DNA of 64,000 bases from CAWKCE01 sp032127035 (GCA_963848085.1 CAWKCE010000003.1:620001-684000); one strand, 5' to 3'; shown: positions 1 to 10,188, counted from the first letter of the stretch. Program-made: numbers and translations. The notes: a model not told the origin generated them from the letters alone.

Positions 1-408
1 CCAGCCGACGGCATCGTCCCGGTCGTCTTCGTGCCCGGGACCGAGTTGCGTACCGCCAAGGCGCGCAAGGCGCTGCCGGCATCGGTGCCGCACGCCGACG
101 CGGCGGTCAACAGCGGCCGAGCCGCACTGCTCGTCGAAGCCATCACCCGTCGGCCCGACCTGCTTCTCACTGCCACGGAAGACCTGATCCACCAGGAGTA
201 CCGCCGCGCAGTCATGCCGCGGACGCTGACATTGGTGGACAAGCTGCGCGCCGACGGGGTGCCGGCAGTGGTGTCCGGCGCCGGACCCTCGGTGCTGGCG
301 CTGGTCACCCGCGAGGCTGCGCCGGGGCTGCTCGAGCGGACTCCGCGGGGCTGGTCGTCCTGGGCCACGGAGACCGACACTGGCGGGGTTCAGATCCGCA
401 CGCTGTAA
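1..408 (+). CDS. thrB: Homoserine kinase, C-terminal part (gene starts outside window)
   Basis: These are the last 135 residues of homoserine kinase, the GHMP-family enzyme that phosphorylates L-homoserine with ATP on the way to threonine in the cytoplasm. The frame is open from base 1, so the 5' part lies outside the window. The C-terminal GHMP signature is visible as VSGAGPSVLALV, preceded by the family segment around HQEYR. The placement directly before rho matches the actinobacterial order hom-thrC-thrB-rho. Nothing looks degraded; the gene is cut only by the window edge. Confidence 0.93.
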   Translation, partial: PADGIVPVVFVPGTELRTAKARKALPASVPHADAAVNSGRAALLVEAITRRPDLLLTATEDLIHQEYRRAVMPRTLTLVDKLRADGVPAVVSGAGPSVLALVTREAAPGLLERTPRGWSSWATETDTGGVQIRTL

Positions 409-716
409 GACGTTCGCTCGGTGCGAACTATGGTCCGACTTCAGTCGGCCGATGGACACGCCGATCACGATCGTGTCACCCGGGAACAGAAACTCCGGGC
501 GTTGGTGTTACGGTGGTGCTTGCACCGGGCAGGTTGGGGAAGTCCATCACGGACGATTTCCGCTCGGAGCTCAGCTTCTTCGCCACTCCAGTCCCGGAGT
601 TCCCCCTTCGCGACGTGGCGCCACACCCCCCGGTCTTGGCCTTCTTGGCAGACACGGGGATCTCTCCCGGGCGCCGGCTTCTCTAGCCGCGCGTCCGACA
701 TCCGGAAGGACATCGC
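409..716 (+). other. 308-bp gene-free leader region of rho
   Basis: No convincing gene lies here; short open frames in the stretch lack a ribosome site and family resemblance. A possible -10 hexamer TACGGT (509-514) would place the rho transcript start near 521, giving a leader of about 195 bases. The first transcribed bases could fold as a small hairpin (CGGTG at 511-515 with CACCG at 523-527). Long leaders are usual for rho because the protein attenuates its own message; that this one does so is inference. Confidence 0.4.
412..428 (+). terminator. Short hairpin after thrB
   Basis: A 6-bp perfect stem (GTTCGC/GCGAAC) with a 5-base loop begins three bases after the thrB stop codon. There is no T-run behind it. 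Position suggests a weak terminator or a processing site; a hairpin this short could also be chance. Confidence 0.3.
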
Positions 717-2459
<1,743 letters not shown>

Positions 2460-2604
2460 CCGCGCGCGCCAGGTCCGGTCCCCGGGAACAGCACGAGCAC
2501 CGGTCCGGTTTGGGCAGGAGGTGCGCCCCCTGGCACACTGGTGCGGCTACCGGTTCCCGCCTCCGACAAGCGAGGCGACCCGGCGGCCACGACGAGGAGA
2601 TCTC

Positions 2605-2811
2605 ATGAAGCGCGACATCCACCCGGAGTATGTGGTGACCGAGGTCACCTGCACCTGCGGCAACACGTTCACCACCCGCAGCACAGCGACGAACGGCAAC
2701 ATCCACGCCGAGGTGTGCAGCAACTGCCACCCCTTCTACACCGGCAAGCAGAAGCTGCTCGACACCGGCGGCCGGGTGGCCCGCTTCGAGAAGCGGTACG
2801 GCAAGAAGTAG
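2605..2811 (+). CDS. rpmE: 50S ribosomal protein L31, zinc-binding type
   Basis: The 68-residue protein matches the usual length of L31, a component of the ribosomal large subunit and intersubunit bridge. It keeps all four zinc ligands of the C+ type: C16 and C18 (CTC) and C37 and C40 (CSNC). The ATG at 2605 follows GAGGAGAT; the frame is open farther upstream, but the family starts MKRDIHPEY. A zinc-free paralogue usually replaces this form under zinc starvation; none is seen here. It sits between rho and prfA as in other actinobacteria and is followed by a strong hairpin. Confidence 0.97.
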   Translation: MKRDIHPEYVVTEVTCTCGNTFTTRSTATNGNIHAEVCSNCHPFYTGKQKLLDTGGRVARFEKRYGKK

Positions 2812-2820
2812 CGCCCCGCC

Positions 2821-2850
2821 GAGTGCCCTTCCCGCAGTGGAAGGGCACTC
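2821..2850 (+). terminator. Perfect 12-bp hairpin after rpmE
   Basis: GAGTGCCCTTCC is followed by a 6-base loop and then its exact reverse complement, beginning 9 bases after the rpmE stop codon. There is no U-tract. Such U-less stems are a common actinobacterial terminator form. It would separate rpmE from prfA or stabilise the rpmE 3' end. Confidence 0.75.
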
Positions 2851-2899
2851 GATGCGTGTCCGGCGGTGTGCCGGACGACCCGCGGGAGGGAGTCAACCG

Positions 2900-3976
2900 G
2901 TGTTCGAGCAGCTCGCGGGCCTGGTCGAGGAGTACGCGAGCCTCGAGCACCAGCTCGCCGACCCCGTGATTCACAGCAACCAGGCGGAGGCACGACGTCT
3001 GGGCCGGCGGTACGCCGAGCTTGGGCCAGTGGTGTCGACGTACACCCGGTGGCTGGGCGTCGTCGACGACCTCGCGGCCGCGCGTGAGCTGGCGGACGAC
3101 GACCCGTCCTTCGCCACGGAGGCCGAGTCCCTCGACGTCTCCCGGATCGAGCTCGAGGACCGGCTGCAGGAGCTCCTGCTGCCCAAGGACCCCGACGACG
3201 ACCGCGACGTGATCTTGGAGATCAAGGCCGGAGAAGGCGGTGAGGAGTCGGCGCTGTTTGCTGGCGACCTCCTCCGCATGTACCTGCGCTACGCCGAGCG
3301 CCGCGGCTGGCGGACGGAGGTGCTCGGGACCCAGGAGTCCGACCTCGGCGGTTACAAGGACGCGTCGGTCGCGGTGAAGGCCCGGGCCGGGCACGAGCCT
3401 GGCGACGGGGTCTGGGCCCATCTCAAGTACGAGGGCGGGGTGCACCGGGTGCAACGGGTCCCAGTCACCGAGAGCCAGGGCCGGGTCCACACGAGCGCGG
3501 CCGGCGTCCTCGTCCTCCCGGAGGCGGAGGACGTCGAGGTCGAGGTCGACCCGGCCGATCTGCGGATCGACGTGTACCGGAGCAGTGGGCCCGGCGGCCA
3601 GAGCGTGAACACCACGGACTCGGCCGTCCGCATCACCCATGTGCCGAGCGGGATCGTGGTCTCGTGCCAGAACGAGAAGTCCCAGCTGCAGAACCGCGAG
3701 CAGGCGCTGCGCATCCTGCGGGCGCGGCTGCTCGCGGCCAAGCAGGAGGAGCAGGACCGCGAGGCGTCGGACGCGAGGCGTTCACAGGTCCGAACGGTGG
3801 ACCGAAGCGAGCGCATCCGGACGTACAACTTCGCGGAGAACCGCATCTCCGACCATCGCGTGGGGTTCAAGGCGTACAACCTGGACCAGGTCCTCGACGG
3901 TGACCTCGACGCGGTGATCCAGGCGTGCGTCGACGCCGACACCGCCGAGCGTCTCTCCGGACCGGACGAGACATGA
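2900..3976 (+). CDS. prfA: Peptide chain release factor 1
   Basis: RF1 recognises UAA and UAG stop codons and triggers release of the finished peptide in the ribosome. The 358-residue product has the catalytic GGQ loop in SSGPGGQSVNTTDSAVR and the C-terminal RIRTYNF..NRISDHR segment of class I release factors. The start is taken at GTG 2900, five bases after a GGGAGGGAGT ribosome site; an ATG at 2837 in the same frame would add 21 residues unlike the family and would overlap the rpmE hairpin. Its stop overlaps the prmC start (ATGA), so RF1 and the enzyme that methylates its GGQ glutamine are translationally coupled. Confidence 0.97.
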   Translation: MFEQLAGLVEEYASLEHQLADPVIHSNQAEARRLGRRYAELGPVVSTYTRWLGVVDDLAAARELADDDPSFATEAESLDVSRIELEDRLQELLLPKDPDDDRDVILEIKAGEGGEESALFAGDLLRMYLRYAERRGWRTEVLGTQESDLGGYKDASVAVKARAGHEPGDGVWAHLKYEGGVHRVQRVPVTESQGRVHTSAAGVLVLPEAEDVEVEVDPADLRIDVYRSSGPGGQSVNTTDSAVRITHVPSGIVVSCQNEKSQLQNREQALRILRARLLAAKQEEQDREASDARRSQVRTVDRSERIRTYNFAENRISDHRVGFKAYNLDQVLDGDLDAVIQACVDADTAERLSGPDET

Positions 3977-4836
3977 CGGGGACCCCCACGCTGCGGTCGT
4001 CACTTCCGGAGGCCGTCCGCGAGCTCGCCGAGGCTCGGGTGCCGTCACCGCGCAACGACGCCGAGGAGCTTGCCAGCTTCGCGCTGGGCGTGGACCGAGG
4101 CGCCCTGGTCGGTCACCTGGACGAGGCGGTCCCGGCCGGCTTCGACGCCCTCGTGCGCCGTCGGGCCCAGCGGGTGCCCCTGCAGCACCTCACTGGTCGG
4201 GCCTACTTCCGGACGCTGACCCTGGCGGTCGGGCCGGGGGTGTTCGTCCCGCGACCGGAGACCGAGGTCGTCGTCGACGCCGCCATCGACCTGCTCGCCC
4301 GCCAGGGGGCCGTCCGACCGGTCGTGGTCGACCTCGGGGCTGGGTCCGGGGCGATCGCGCTGTCGATCGCCGCCGAGGTTCCGCACGCCGACGTTCATGC
4401 GGTCGAGCTGGACGCTGCCGCCGGTTCCTGGCTGGCACGGAATGCGGCGGGCAGCACGGTCAGCGTCCACCAGGCGGATCTGGCGCACTGTGTTCCCGAG
4501 CTCGCCGGTGCGGTCGACTTGGTCGTGTCCAACCCCCCGTACATCCCCGACGCCGCCGTCCCGTGCGATCCCGAGGTCGCCGACCACGACCCGTCGGTCG
4601 CCTTGTACTCCGGTGCGGACGGGCTCGACCACATCCGTAGCGTGCAGCGGTCGGCGCGGCGGCTCCTCCGTGCCGGTGGGTGGGTGGTCGTCGAGCACGC
4701 GGACCAGCAGGGCGATTCGGCCCCCGCCGTCTTCCGAACTGCCGGAGGATGGGGTGACGTGCACGACCACGAGGACCTGACCGGGCGCCCGCGATACCTC
4801 ACCGCCTGTCGGGTGGCCGACGAGGAGGGCCGCTGA
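3973..4836 (+). CDS. prmC: Release factor glutamine methyltransferase
   Basis: PrmC (HemK family) transfers a methyl group from S-adenosylmethionine to the Gln of the GGQ motif of release factors. The 287-residue protein has an N-terminal helical substrate-binding domain and a Rossmann methyltransferase domain with motif I VVDLGAGSGAIALSIA and the diagnostic NPPY (SNPPYIPD) that holds the target amide. The ATG overlaps the prfA stop codon, which fixes the start. Length is normal and all key motifs are intact. Confidence 0.97.
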   Translation: MTGTPTLRSSLPEAVRELAEARVPSPRNDAEELASFALGVDRGALVGHLDEAVPAGFDALVRRRAQRVPLQHLTGRAYFRTLTLAVGPGVFVPRPETEVVVDAAIDLLARQGAVRPVVVDLGAGSGAIALSIAAEVPHADVHAVELDAAAGSWLARNAAGSTVSVHQADLAHCVPELAGAVDLVVSNPPYIPDAAVPCDPEVADHDPSVALYSGADGLDHIRSVQRSARRLLRAGGWVVVEHADQQGDSAPAVFRTAGGWGDVHDHEDLTGRPRYLTACRVADEEGR

Positions 4837-4838
4837 CG

Positions 4839-5504
4839 GTGCGACGGTTCACCTGCGACGACCTCGAGGCGCGGGCGACCTTCGTCGAGCTGGCCGCCGC
4901 GGCCGCGCGGCGAGGGGAGCTCGTGGTCTTCCCCACCGACACCGTGTACGCCGTGGCATGTGACGCCTTCTCGCCTCGGGCGACCGACCGACTGAACGAC
5001 GCCAAGCAGCGAAGTAGTGACACGGCGCTGCCGGTGATGGTCGGATCGGTGCGCGGTCTCGACGCCTTGGCCGCACAGGTGACCCCGGAGGAGAAGGCCT
5101 TGGTGCAGGGGTGCTGGCCGGGGCCGCTGACGGTCGTGTGCAAGTCCCAGCCGACTCTCCAGTGGGACCTGGGAGGGAGCGCCGACTCCGTGGCTCTGCG
5201 GATGCCGCTGCACCCGCTGGCGCTGGCGGTTCTCCAGGCGGTAGGGCCGATGGCGGTCGTGACCGCGAACCGGGCCGGCGGGCCCGTGCCGCTGGACTGC
5301 GACGCCGCCGTGGAGCAGCTCGGGGACACCGTGTCGGTCTACCTCGATGCCGGCCCGTGCACGACCGGGCCCCCGTCGACGATCGTCGACCTGCGGGAGG
5401 TCCAGCCCCGTCTTCTGCGCGAGGGCGCGGTGTCGACGGCCGACCTGAAGTCCATCCTTCCCGACCTGGTGGTCCCCGGCGAGGAGGAGATGACCTCACC
5501 GTGA
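4839..5504 (+). CDS. L-threonylcarbamoyladenylate synthase (Sua5/YwlC/YrdC family)
   Basis: This enzyme makes threonylcarbamoyl-AMP from threonine, bicarbonate and ATP, the first step of the t6A37 tRNA modification. The 221 residues cover the YrdC fold: the FPTDTVYAV start motif, the lysine/arginine motif KQRSSDTALPVMVGS, WPGPLT, and the SVALRMPLHP segment. A full Sua5 C-terminal domain is absent, so it is the short TsaC/YwlC-like form with a small tail. It starts with GTG two bases after prmC, and its stop overlaps the next GTG, so it lies in the prfA-prmC operon. Confidence 0.93.
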   Translation: MRRFTCDDLEARATFVELAAAAARRGELVVFPTDTVYAVACDAFSPRATDRLNDAKQRSSDTALPVMVGSVRGLDALAAQVTPEEKALVQGCWPGPLTVVCKSQPTLQWDLGGSADSVALRMPLHPLALAVLQAVGPMAVVTANRAGGPVPLDCDAAVEQLGDTVSVYLDAGPCTTGPPSTIVDLREVQPRLLREGAVSTADLKSILPDLVVPGEEEMTSP

Positions 5505-6109
5505 CCCCCGGAATCGTCGGCTTCCACGTCCTGCACGTCTGTACCGGCAACATTGGGCGGTCACCCATGGCCGAACGGATCATGCGACACCACCTCACAG
5601 CCGTGCTCGGGGAGCGGGCCAACGTGTTCCGCGTCGACAGTGCCGGCACGTGGGGGCACAGTGGCTCGGGTCTGGAGGCCGACGCCGGCGCCGTCCTGGA
5701 GGCGATGGGGGTGGATGCCGCTGAATTTGCCGCCCGCGAGCTCGCCGCCGACCAAGTTGCCGCCGCCGACCTCGTGCTGACTGCGACCACGGAGCACCGT
5801 TCGACGGTCGTCGGCCTGGTGCCCGCCGCGATCGGGAGAACGTTCACCCTTCGAGAGTTCGCTCGGCTGGCCACCGCGGTGGCGCCTCACCTGAGTGACC
5901 TGTCGGACCCGGCAGCCCGGGCCCGGGCTGCCGTGCCGGCGGCGTTTCGCGAACGCGGCGCGGCGGCCGGCACCGTGTCCCCGGGCGACGACGACGTGGC
6001 AGACCCCATCGGTGCGCCGCGAGCCTTCTACGTGGCCCGTGCTGCCGAGATCGACGCCGCCTGCGCCCGGGCCGTGGCCTTGTTCGCCGGGGGCGGTCGT
6101 TTACAGTGA
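5501..6109 (+). CDS. Low-molecular-weight protein tyrosine phosphatase
   Basis: The 202-residue cytoplasmic phosphatase carries the P-loop CTGNIGRS near its N-terminus (C-X5-R-S) and the general-acid loop DPIGAPRAFY near its C-terminus. LMW-PTPs remove phosphate from tyrosine or arginine; the substrate is unknown. The usual second Cys of the P-loop (CxGNxCRS) is Gly, so redox protection by a vicinal disulfide is not possible. The start is GTG 5501, overlapping the sua5 stop and preceded by GAGGAGGAG; the frame is open upstream inside sua5 but that part is not phosphatase-like. Actinobacteria often keep this gene between sua5 and glyA. Confidence 0.92.
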   Translation: MTPGIVGFHVLHVCTGNIGRSPMAERIMRHHLTAVLGERANVFRVDSAGTWGHSGSGLEADAGAVLEAMGVDAAEFAARELAADQVAAADLVLTATTEHRSTVVGLVPAAIGRTFTLREFARLATAVAPHLSDLSDPAARARAAVPAAFRERGAAAGTVSPGDDDVADPIGAPRAFYVARAAEIDAACARAVALFAGGGRLQ

Positions 6110-6164
6110 CGGCCGTACCGCCCACCACCTGTCGCGCCTCGGCGCCGTTGAGCAGGAGATGTCC

Positions 6165-7454
6165 ATGAGCAGCACGCCGTACTGGGGGCCGGACTTCACC
6201 CAGCTGCAGGAGCAGGACCCAGAGATCGCCGGAGTAGTTCTGGACGAGCTGGAGCGGCTGCGGGGCGGCATCCAGCTCATCGCCAGTGAGAACTTCACCT
6301 CACCTGCCGTGCTCGCCGCCACCGGATCCACGCTGTCCAACAAGTACGCCGAGGGCTACCCCGGCCGGCGGTACTACGGCGGCTGCGCCGACGTGGACGT
6401 CGCCGAGGAGATCGGGATCGCGCGCGCCAAGGAGCTGTTCGGTGCCGACCACGCCAACCTTCAGCCTCACTCGGGAGCCTCCGCCAACCTGGCGGTGTAC
6501 GCGGCACTTCTCGAGCCGGGCGACACCGTCTTGGCCATGGACCTCAAGCACGGGGGTCACCTGACTCACGGTTCGCCGGTGAACTTCTCCGGCAAGTGGT
6601 TCAACACCGTCTCCTACGGGGTGAGCCGGGAGACCGAGCTGATCGACTACGACAACGTGCGCGACCAGGCCCGGGAGCACCGGCCCAAGATGATCATCGC
6701 CGGTGCGACTGCCTACTCGCGACTGATCGACTTCGCCGCGTTCCGCGAGATCGCCGACGAGGTCGGCGCGTGGTTGATGGTGGACGCTGCTCACTTCATC
6801 GGCCTCGTCGCCGGGAAGGCGATCCCCTCGCCGGTTCCGTACGCTGACGTCGTCTCGTTCACCACGCACAAGGTCCTGCGCGGGCCGCGCGGGGGGATGA
6901 TCGTCTGCCGGGAGGAGCTCGCGCAGCGGATCGACAAGGCGGTCTTCCCGTTCCTCCAGGGTGGCCCGTTGATGCACGTGGTGGCTGCCAAGGCGGTGGC
7001 GCTCAAGGAGGCGATGCAGCCGGCCTACCAGCAGTACGCCCGACAGGTCATCGCCAACTCGCAGGCCCTTGCCGAAGGCCTCTCGGAGCATGGAATGCGG
7101 CCCGTCTCCGGCGGGACCGACACGCACCTGTCGCTGATCGACCTGCGCGGAGTGGGTGTGACTGGCCGCGACGCCGAGGCCCGCTGCGACCAGGCGCGCA
7201 TCACGCTGAACAAGAACGCAATTCCGTTCGACCCGGAGAAGCCCATGGTCGCGTCCGGGCTGCGCGTCGGTACGCCGTCGGTCACGACCCAGGGGATGGG
7301 CGAGCCGGAGATGGCTGAGGTGGCGTCACTGATCGGACGTGCGGTGCGGGCGGACATCTCGACCGATGCTGGGCGCGCGGCGGCCGCGGAGGTGGCCGAC
7401 GAGGCGACGGCGCTGGTAGCGAAGTTCCCGGCATACCCGGAACCGACGGCCTGA
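6165..7454 (+). CDS. glyA: Serine hydroxymethyltransferase
   Basis: This PLP enzyme interconverts serine and glycine while charging tetrahydrofolate with a one-carbon unit. The 429-residue protein shows LIASENF and SNKYAEGYPGRRYYGG near the N-terminus and the PLP lysine in SFTTHKVLRGPRGG. Two ATG codons lie at 6159 and 6165; AGCAGGAG ends directly before the first, so only the second has a normal 6-base spacing and is chosen. It follows the phosphatase by 55 bases. The C-terminal part (TPSVTTQGM) is complete. Confidence 0.97.
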   Translation: MSSTPYWGPDFTQLQEQDPEIAGVVLDELERLRGGIQLIASENFTSPAVLAATGSTLSNKYAEGYPGRRYYGGCADVDVAEEIGIARAKELFGADHANLQPHSGASANLAVYAALLEPGDTVLAMDLKHGGHLTHGSPVNFSGKWFNTVSYGVSRETELIDYDNVRDQAREHRPKMIIAGATAYSRLIDFAAFREIADEVGAWLMVDAAHFIGLVAGKAIPSPVPYADVVSFTTHKVLRGPRGGMIVCREELAQRIDKAVFPFLQGGPLMHVVAAKAVALKEAMQPAYQQYARQVIANSQALAEGLSEHGMRPVSGGTDTHLSLIDLRGVGVTGRDAEARCDQARITLNKNAIPFDPEKPMVASGLRVGTPSVTTQGMGEPEMAEVASLIGRAVRADISTDAGRAAAAEVADEATALVAKFPAYPEPTA

Positions 7455-7479
7455 CGACCGCCGCGAGTCGGGTGCGCCG

Positions 7480-8565
7480 GTGCGCGAGTACCTCCTGGTC
7501 CTGTTCGTCGCGGCCGCCGTCACCTACTTGTCGGTTCCCGTGGTGCGCTGGTACGCCGTGCGGTGGAACGTCATGGCCGAGATCCGCGACCGGGACGTCC
7601 ACGACTACCCCATCCCGCGGCTCGGCGGGGTGGCGATGTACGCCGGTTTCGCCGCGGGAATGCTGGTCGCCAGCCAGCTTGCGTTCGTCTCGGAGGTGTT
7701 CCAGGAGTCCCAGGACGCCATCGCCGTCCTCACCGCCGGAACACTCATCTGGCTGATCGGCGTAGCCGACGACATCTGGGGACTCGACGCCCTGACCAAG
7801 GCGGCCGGGCAGGTGCTCGCCGCTGGCGTCCTCGTCTTCCAGGGTGTCCAGCTGGTGTGGCTGCCGATCGGCGGCGTGACCGTCCTCGACTTCAACACCA
7901 GCGTCGTGGTGACGGTCCTCGTCGTGGTCGTGACGGTGAACGCGATCAACTTCGTCGACGGGCTGGACGGGCTCGCGGCGGGCATCATCGGCATCGGCTC
8001 GATGTCGTTCTTCGCGTACTCCTACCTGCTCTCGGTCGACCGCGGTATCGGGCGCGCGACAACGGCTGCCCTGCTCACCGCGCTTCTGGCCGGCATGTGC
8101 GCCGGTTTCCTTCCCCACAACTTCAACCCGGCTCGCATCTTCATGGGTGACTCCGGGTCGATGCTCGCTGGGCTCCTACTGTCGGCCAGTGTCATCACCT
8201 TGACCGGCAAGATCGATCCCTACGCCGTGGGCGACGCCACTCTGCTGCCCGCGCTCATGCCTCTCGTCCTGCCGTTCGCCGTCCTGGCGGTTCCGTTCGT
8301 GGACCTGCTGCTGGCCGTGCTGCGCCGGACCCGAGCCGGCCGGTCACCGTTCGCTCCGGACAAGCAGCACTTGCACCACCGACTTCTCGAGATCGGGCAC
8401 TCCCAGCGCCAGGCGGTGCTGGTGATGTACCTGTGGGCCGCGGCGCTGGCCGCCGGCGCCGCGGTCGCCGCGTTCGTCGGCGTCGGGGCCGGCCTCGTCG
8501 TGTCGGGTGTGCTTGCGGCCCTCGCCCTTCTGGCCACGCGAAGCCCTCGGCGGCAGACAACGTGA
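7480..8565 (+). CDS. WecA/MraY-family polyprenyl-phosphate sugar-1-phosphate transferase
   Basis: This polytopic membrane enzyme moves a sugar-1-phosphate (in relatives, GlcNAc-1-P) from a UDP-sugar to a polyprenyl phosphate and starts assembly of a cell-envelope polymer. The 361 residues contain about ten hydrophobic segments and the family aspartates in NFVDGLDGLAAG and FMGDSGSM, plus the cytoplasmic PDKQHLHHRLL histidine loop typical of WecA-type rather than MraY proteins. The substrate cannot be read from sequence. It starts with GTG 25 bases after glyA and overlaps the next gene (GTGA). A homologue occupies the same place before atpI in Streptomyces. Confidence 0.9.
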   Translation: MREYLLVLFVAAAVTYLSVPVVRWYAVRWNVMAEIRDRDVHDYPIPRLGGVAMYAGFAAGMLVASQLAFVSEVFQESQDAIAVLTAGTLIWLIGVADDIWGLDALTKAAGQVLAAGVLVFQGVQLVWLPIGGVTVLDFNTSVVVTVLVVVVTVNAINFVDGLDGLAAGIIGIGSMSFFAYSYLLSVDRGIGRATTAALLTALLAGMCAGFLPHNFNPARIFMGDSGSMLAGLLLSASVITLTGKIDPYAVGDATLLPALMPLVLPFAVLAVPFVDLLLAVLRRTRAGRSPFAPDKQHLHHRLLEIGHSQRQAVLVMYLWAAALAAGAAVAAFVGVGAGLVVSGVLAALALLATRSPRRQTT

Positions 8566-9047
8566 GCGCCATGTCCGGTGCGCCGACGGCCGCGTCGGGT
8601 CAGTTGCTGGGGGTACTCATGCGCCGATCCGCGCCGTGGGCCCTGGGCGCTGGTGTGCTGTCGGTGCTGGTCCTCTGGTCGGCCGGCGGCCGAGCCGACC
8701 TGTTGGGCGCGCTGTTGGGGCTGGCGATTGTCCTGGTGTTCTACGGCACGGACCTGATAGCCCTGTGGGCGTCGAACCGACTGGTGCCGGCAGCGACGAT
8801 GGGTCTGTTCCTCGGCGAGTACCTCGTGAAGGTGCTGGCCATCGCGGCCCTGCTGTGGGCGTTGCGTGACAGCACAGCAGTGGACCTCGAGGCGACAGCG
8901 ATGACCGTCGTGGTGACCACGGTCACCTGGGTCGCGGCCCTCACCACCGCGGCACTGCGCACCCGGTCTTTCGTGCTGGATCCAGCCGCCGACCCGGGAG
9001 CGGCTGGCCCCGACGACGACTCGCAAACGACCAAGAATTCGACGTGA
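8562..9047 (+). CDS. AtpI-like membrane protein
   Basis: This 161-residue protein has four hydrophobic helices (starting APWALGAGVLSVLVLW, LLGALLGLAIVLVFYG, and so on) and a charged tail ending DDDSQTTKNST. Its position immediately before the ATP synthase genes, topology and size fit the ATP synthase protein I family, which helps assemble the c-ring. The GTG start overlaps the stop of the sugar-phosphate transferase gene; an in-frame ATG 9 bases later is an alternative. Assignment rests mainly on context and topology. Confidence 0.65.
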   Translation: MSAMSGAPTAASGQLLGVLMRRSAPWALGAGVLSVLVLWSAGGRADLLGALLGLAIVLVFYGTDLIALWASNRLVPAATMGLFLGEYLVKVLAIAALLWALRDSTAVDLEATAMTVVVTTVTWVAALTTAALRTRSFVLDPAADPGAAGPDDDSQTTKNST

Positions 9048-9080
9048 GAGGAGTCACACCGCAACCCCTCGCGACCGGCT

Positions 9081-9109
9081 TTGAGGGGCCCGAAAGGCGC
9101 TGCTATAGT
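9081..9109 (+). promoter_or_regulatory. Near-consensus promoter of the ATP synthase operon
   Basis: TTGAGG (-35, 9081-9086) and TATAGT (-10, 9104-9109) are separated by exactly 17 bases. This is the most consensus-like housekeeping promoter noticed in the window. Transcription would begin around 9115-9119, giving a leader of at most a few bases before the ATG at 9119. Confidence 0.8.
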
Positions 9110-9118
9110 CCTCAAACC

Positions 9119-9403
9119 ATGGTTCATGCAGGCCTTCCCACCAAGGGAAGCGGCACTGGATCGGCCCCGTCTGACCACGGGGGAGTGGGTGGATACATCC
9201 TCGCCGGACTGATCATCTTTGGTGGTCTCGGGGCGTGGCTGGATCGCTCGCTCGGGCTGTCGTTCTTGACTCCGCTGGGGCTCGTCCTCGGCGCGGTTCT
9301 CGGCAGCTATCTGGTGTACCTCAGGGTCTTCCGAACCACGGTCGAGCCGGAGACGCACCCCCGCAGCGGGCCGGGCACGGGGCACGAAGGGGAGAGTGAG
9401 TGA
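9119..9403 (+). CDS. AtpZ/AtpI-family small membrane protein of the ATP synthase operon
   Basis: This 94-residue protein has two transmembrane helices (GYILAGLIIFGGLGAWL and LGLVLGAVLGSYLVYL) and the GAWLDR signature of the AtpZ/AtpI family, which is linked to ATP synthase assembly or magnesium uptake. The ATG at 9119 lies 9 bases after the -10 box, so the message is leaderless or nearly so. A GTG at 9044 overlapping the upstream stop would add 25 residues that run across the promoter and look non-family, so it is disfavoured. The stop overlaps the atpB GTG. Confidence 0.75.
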   Translation: MVHAGLPTKGSGTGSAPSDHGGVGGYILAGLIIFGGLGAWLDRSLGLSFLTPLGLVLGAVLGSYLVYLRVFRTTVEPETHPRSGPGTGHEGESE

Positions 9404-10188
9404 GCGGTCACGTCCTCACTGACGGCGGTTACACCCCTCCCAGCACGCACGAGGTCTTCCCTCCGCCGTTCTTCGAGCAGGTTCCCTGGCTGGACAAGCC
9501 GTTCCTGCTGGTGTGCCTGAGCGTCGTCATCCTGGTCGGGTTTTTCGGCGCGGCGGTGCGCCGGCCCGCGATGGTGCCCTCACGCCTTCAGTTCACTGGT
9601 GAGCTCATCTACAGCTTCGTGCGAAACGGCATTGGCCGCGACGTCATCGGTTCGGCGAACTACCAGCGTTTCGTGCCTTTCCTGTTTGCGTTGTTCACCT
9701 TCATCTTGGTGAACAACCTCTACGAGATCACCCCGCTGATCAGCTTCCCCCCGATGTCCCACATTGCGTTCCCCATGGTGCTGGCGCTGATCGTGCTGGT
9801 CGTCTACAACGTGGTGGGCATCCGGCAGCAGGGCTTCGTCAACTACTTCAAGAACGTCATGTTCATTCCTGGCGTGCCGAAGTTCGTCTACCCGATCCTG
9901 TCCCCGATCGAGCTGCTGACCATCCTGGTCGTCCGCCCGTTCACGCTGGCGGTGCGGTTGTTCGCCAACATGTTCGCAGGGCACATGCTGCTGCTGGTCT
10001 TCATGACCGGGGCGGAGTACATGCTGATCGAGGTCGCCAACCCGGCCCTCAAGGCGGCCGGTCTCCTGACCGGTGTCGTGGCGATCGTCATGACCTTCTT
10101 CGAGCTGTTCGTTGCCGTCTTCCAGGCGTACATCTTCGCTCTCCTCACGGCCCTCTACATCGGTGGCGCCGTGAACGAGGGCCACTGA
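9400..10188 (+). CDS. atpB: ATP synthase Fo subunit a
   Basis: Subunit a forms the proton half-channels next to the c-ring in the plasma membrane. The 262-residue protein has the essential arginine of the fourth conserved helix in RPFTLAVRLFANMFAGH (Arg186) and the final helix with FVAVFQAYIFALLTALYI. It starts at GTG 9400 in a GTGA overlap with the preceding gene. It is first of the eight canonical atp genes, in the standard order B-E-F-H-A-G-D-C. Confidence 0.97.
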   Translation: MSGHVLTDGGYTPPSTHEVFPPPFFEQVPWLDKPFLLVCLSVVILVGFFGAAVRRPAMVPSRLQFTGELIYSFVRNGIGRDVIGSANYQRFVPFLFALFTFILVNNLYEITPLISFPPMSHIAFPMVLALIVLVVYNVVGIRQQGFVNYFKNVMFIPGVPKFVYPILSPIELLTILVVRPFTLAVRLFANMFAGHMLLLVFMTGAEYMLIEVANPALKAAGLLTGVVAIVMTFFELFVAVFQAYIFALLTALYIGGAVNEGH

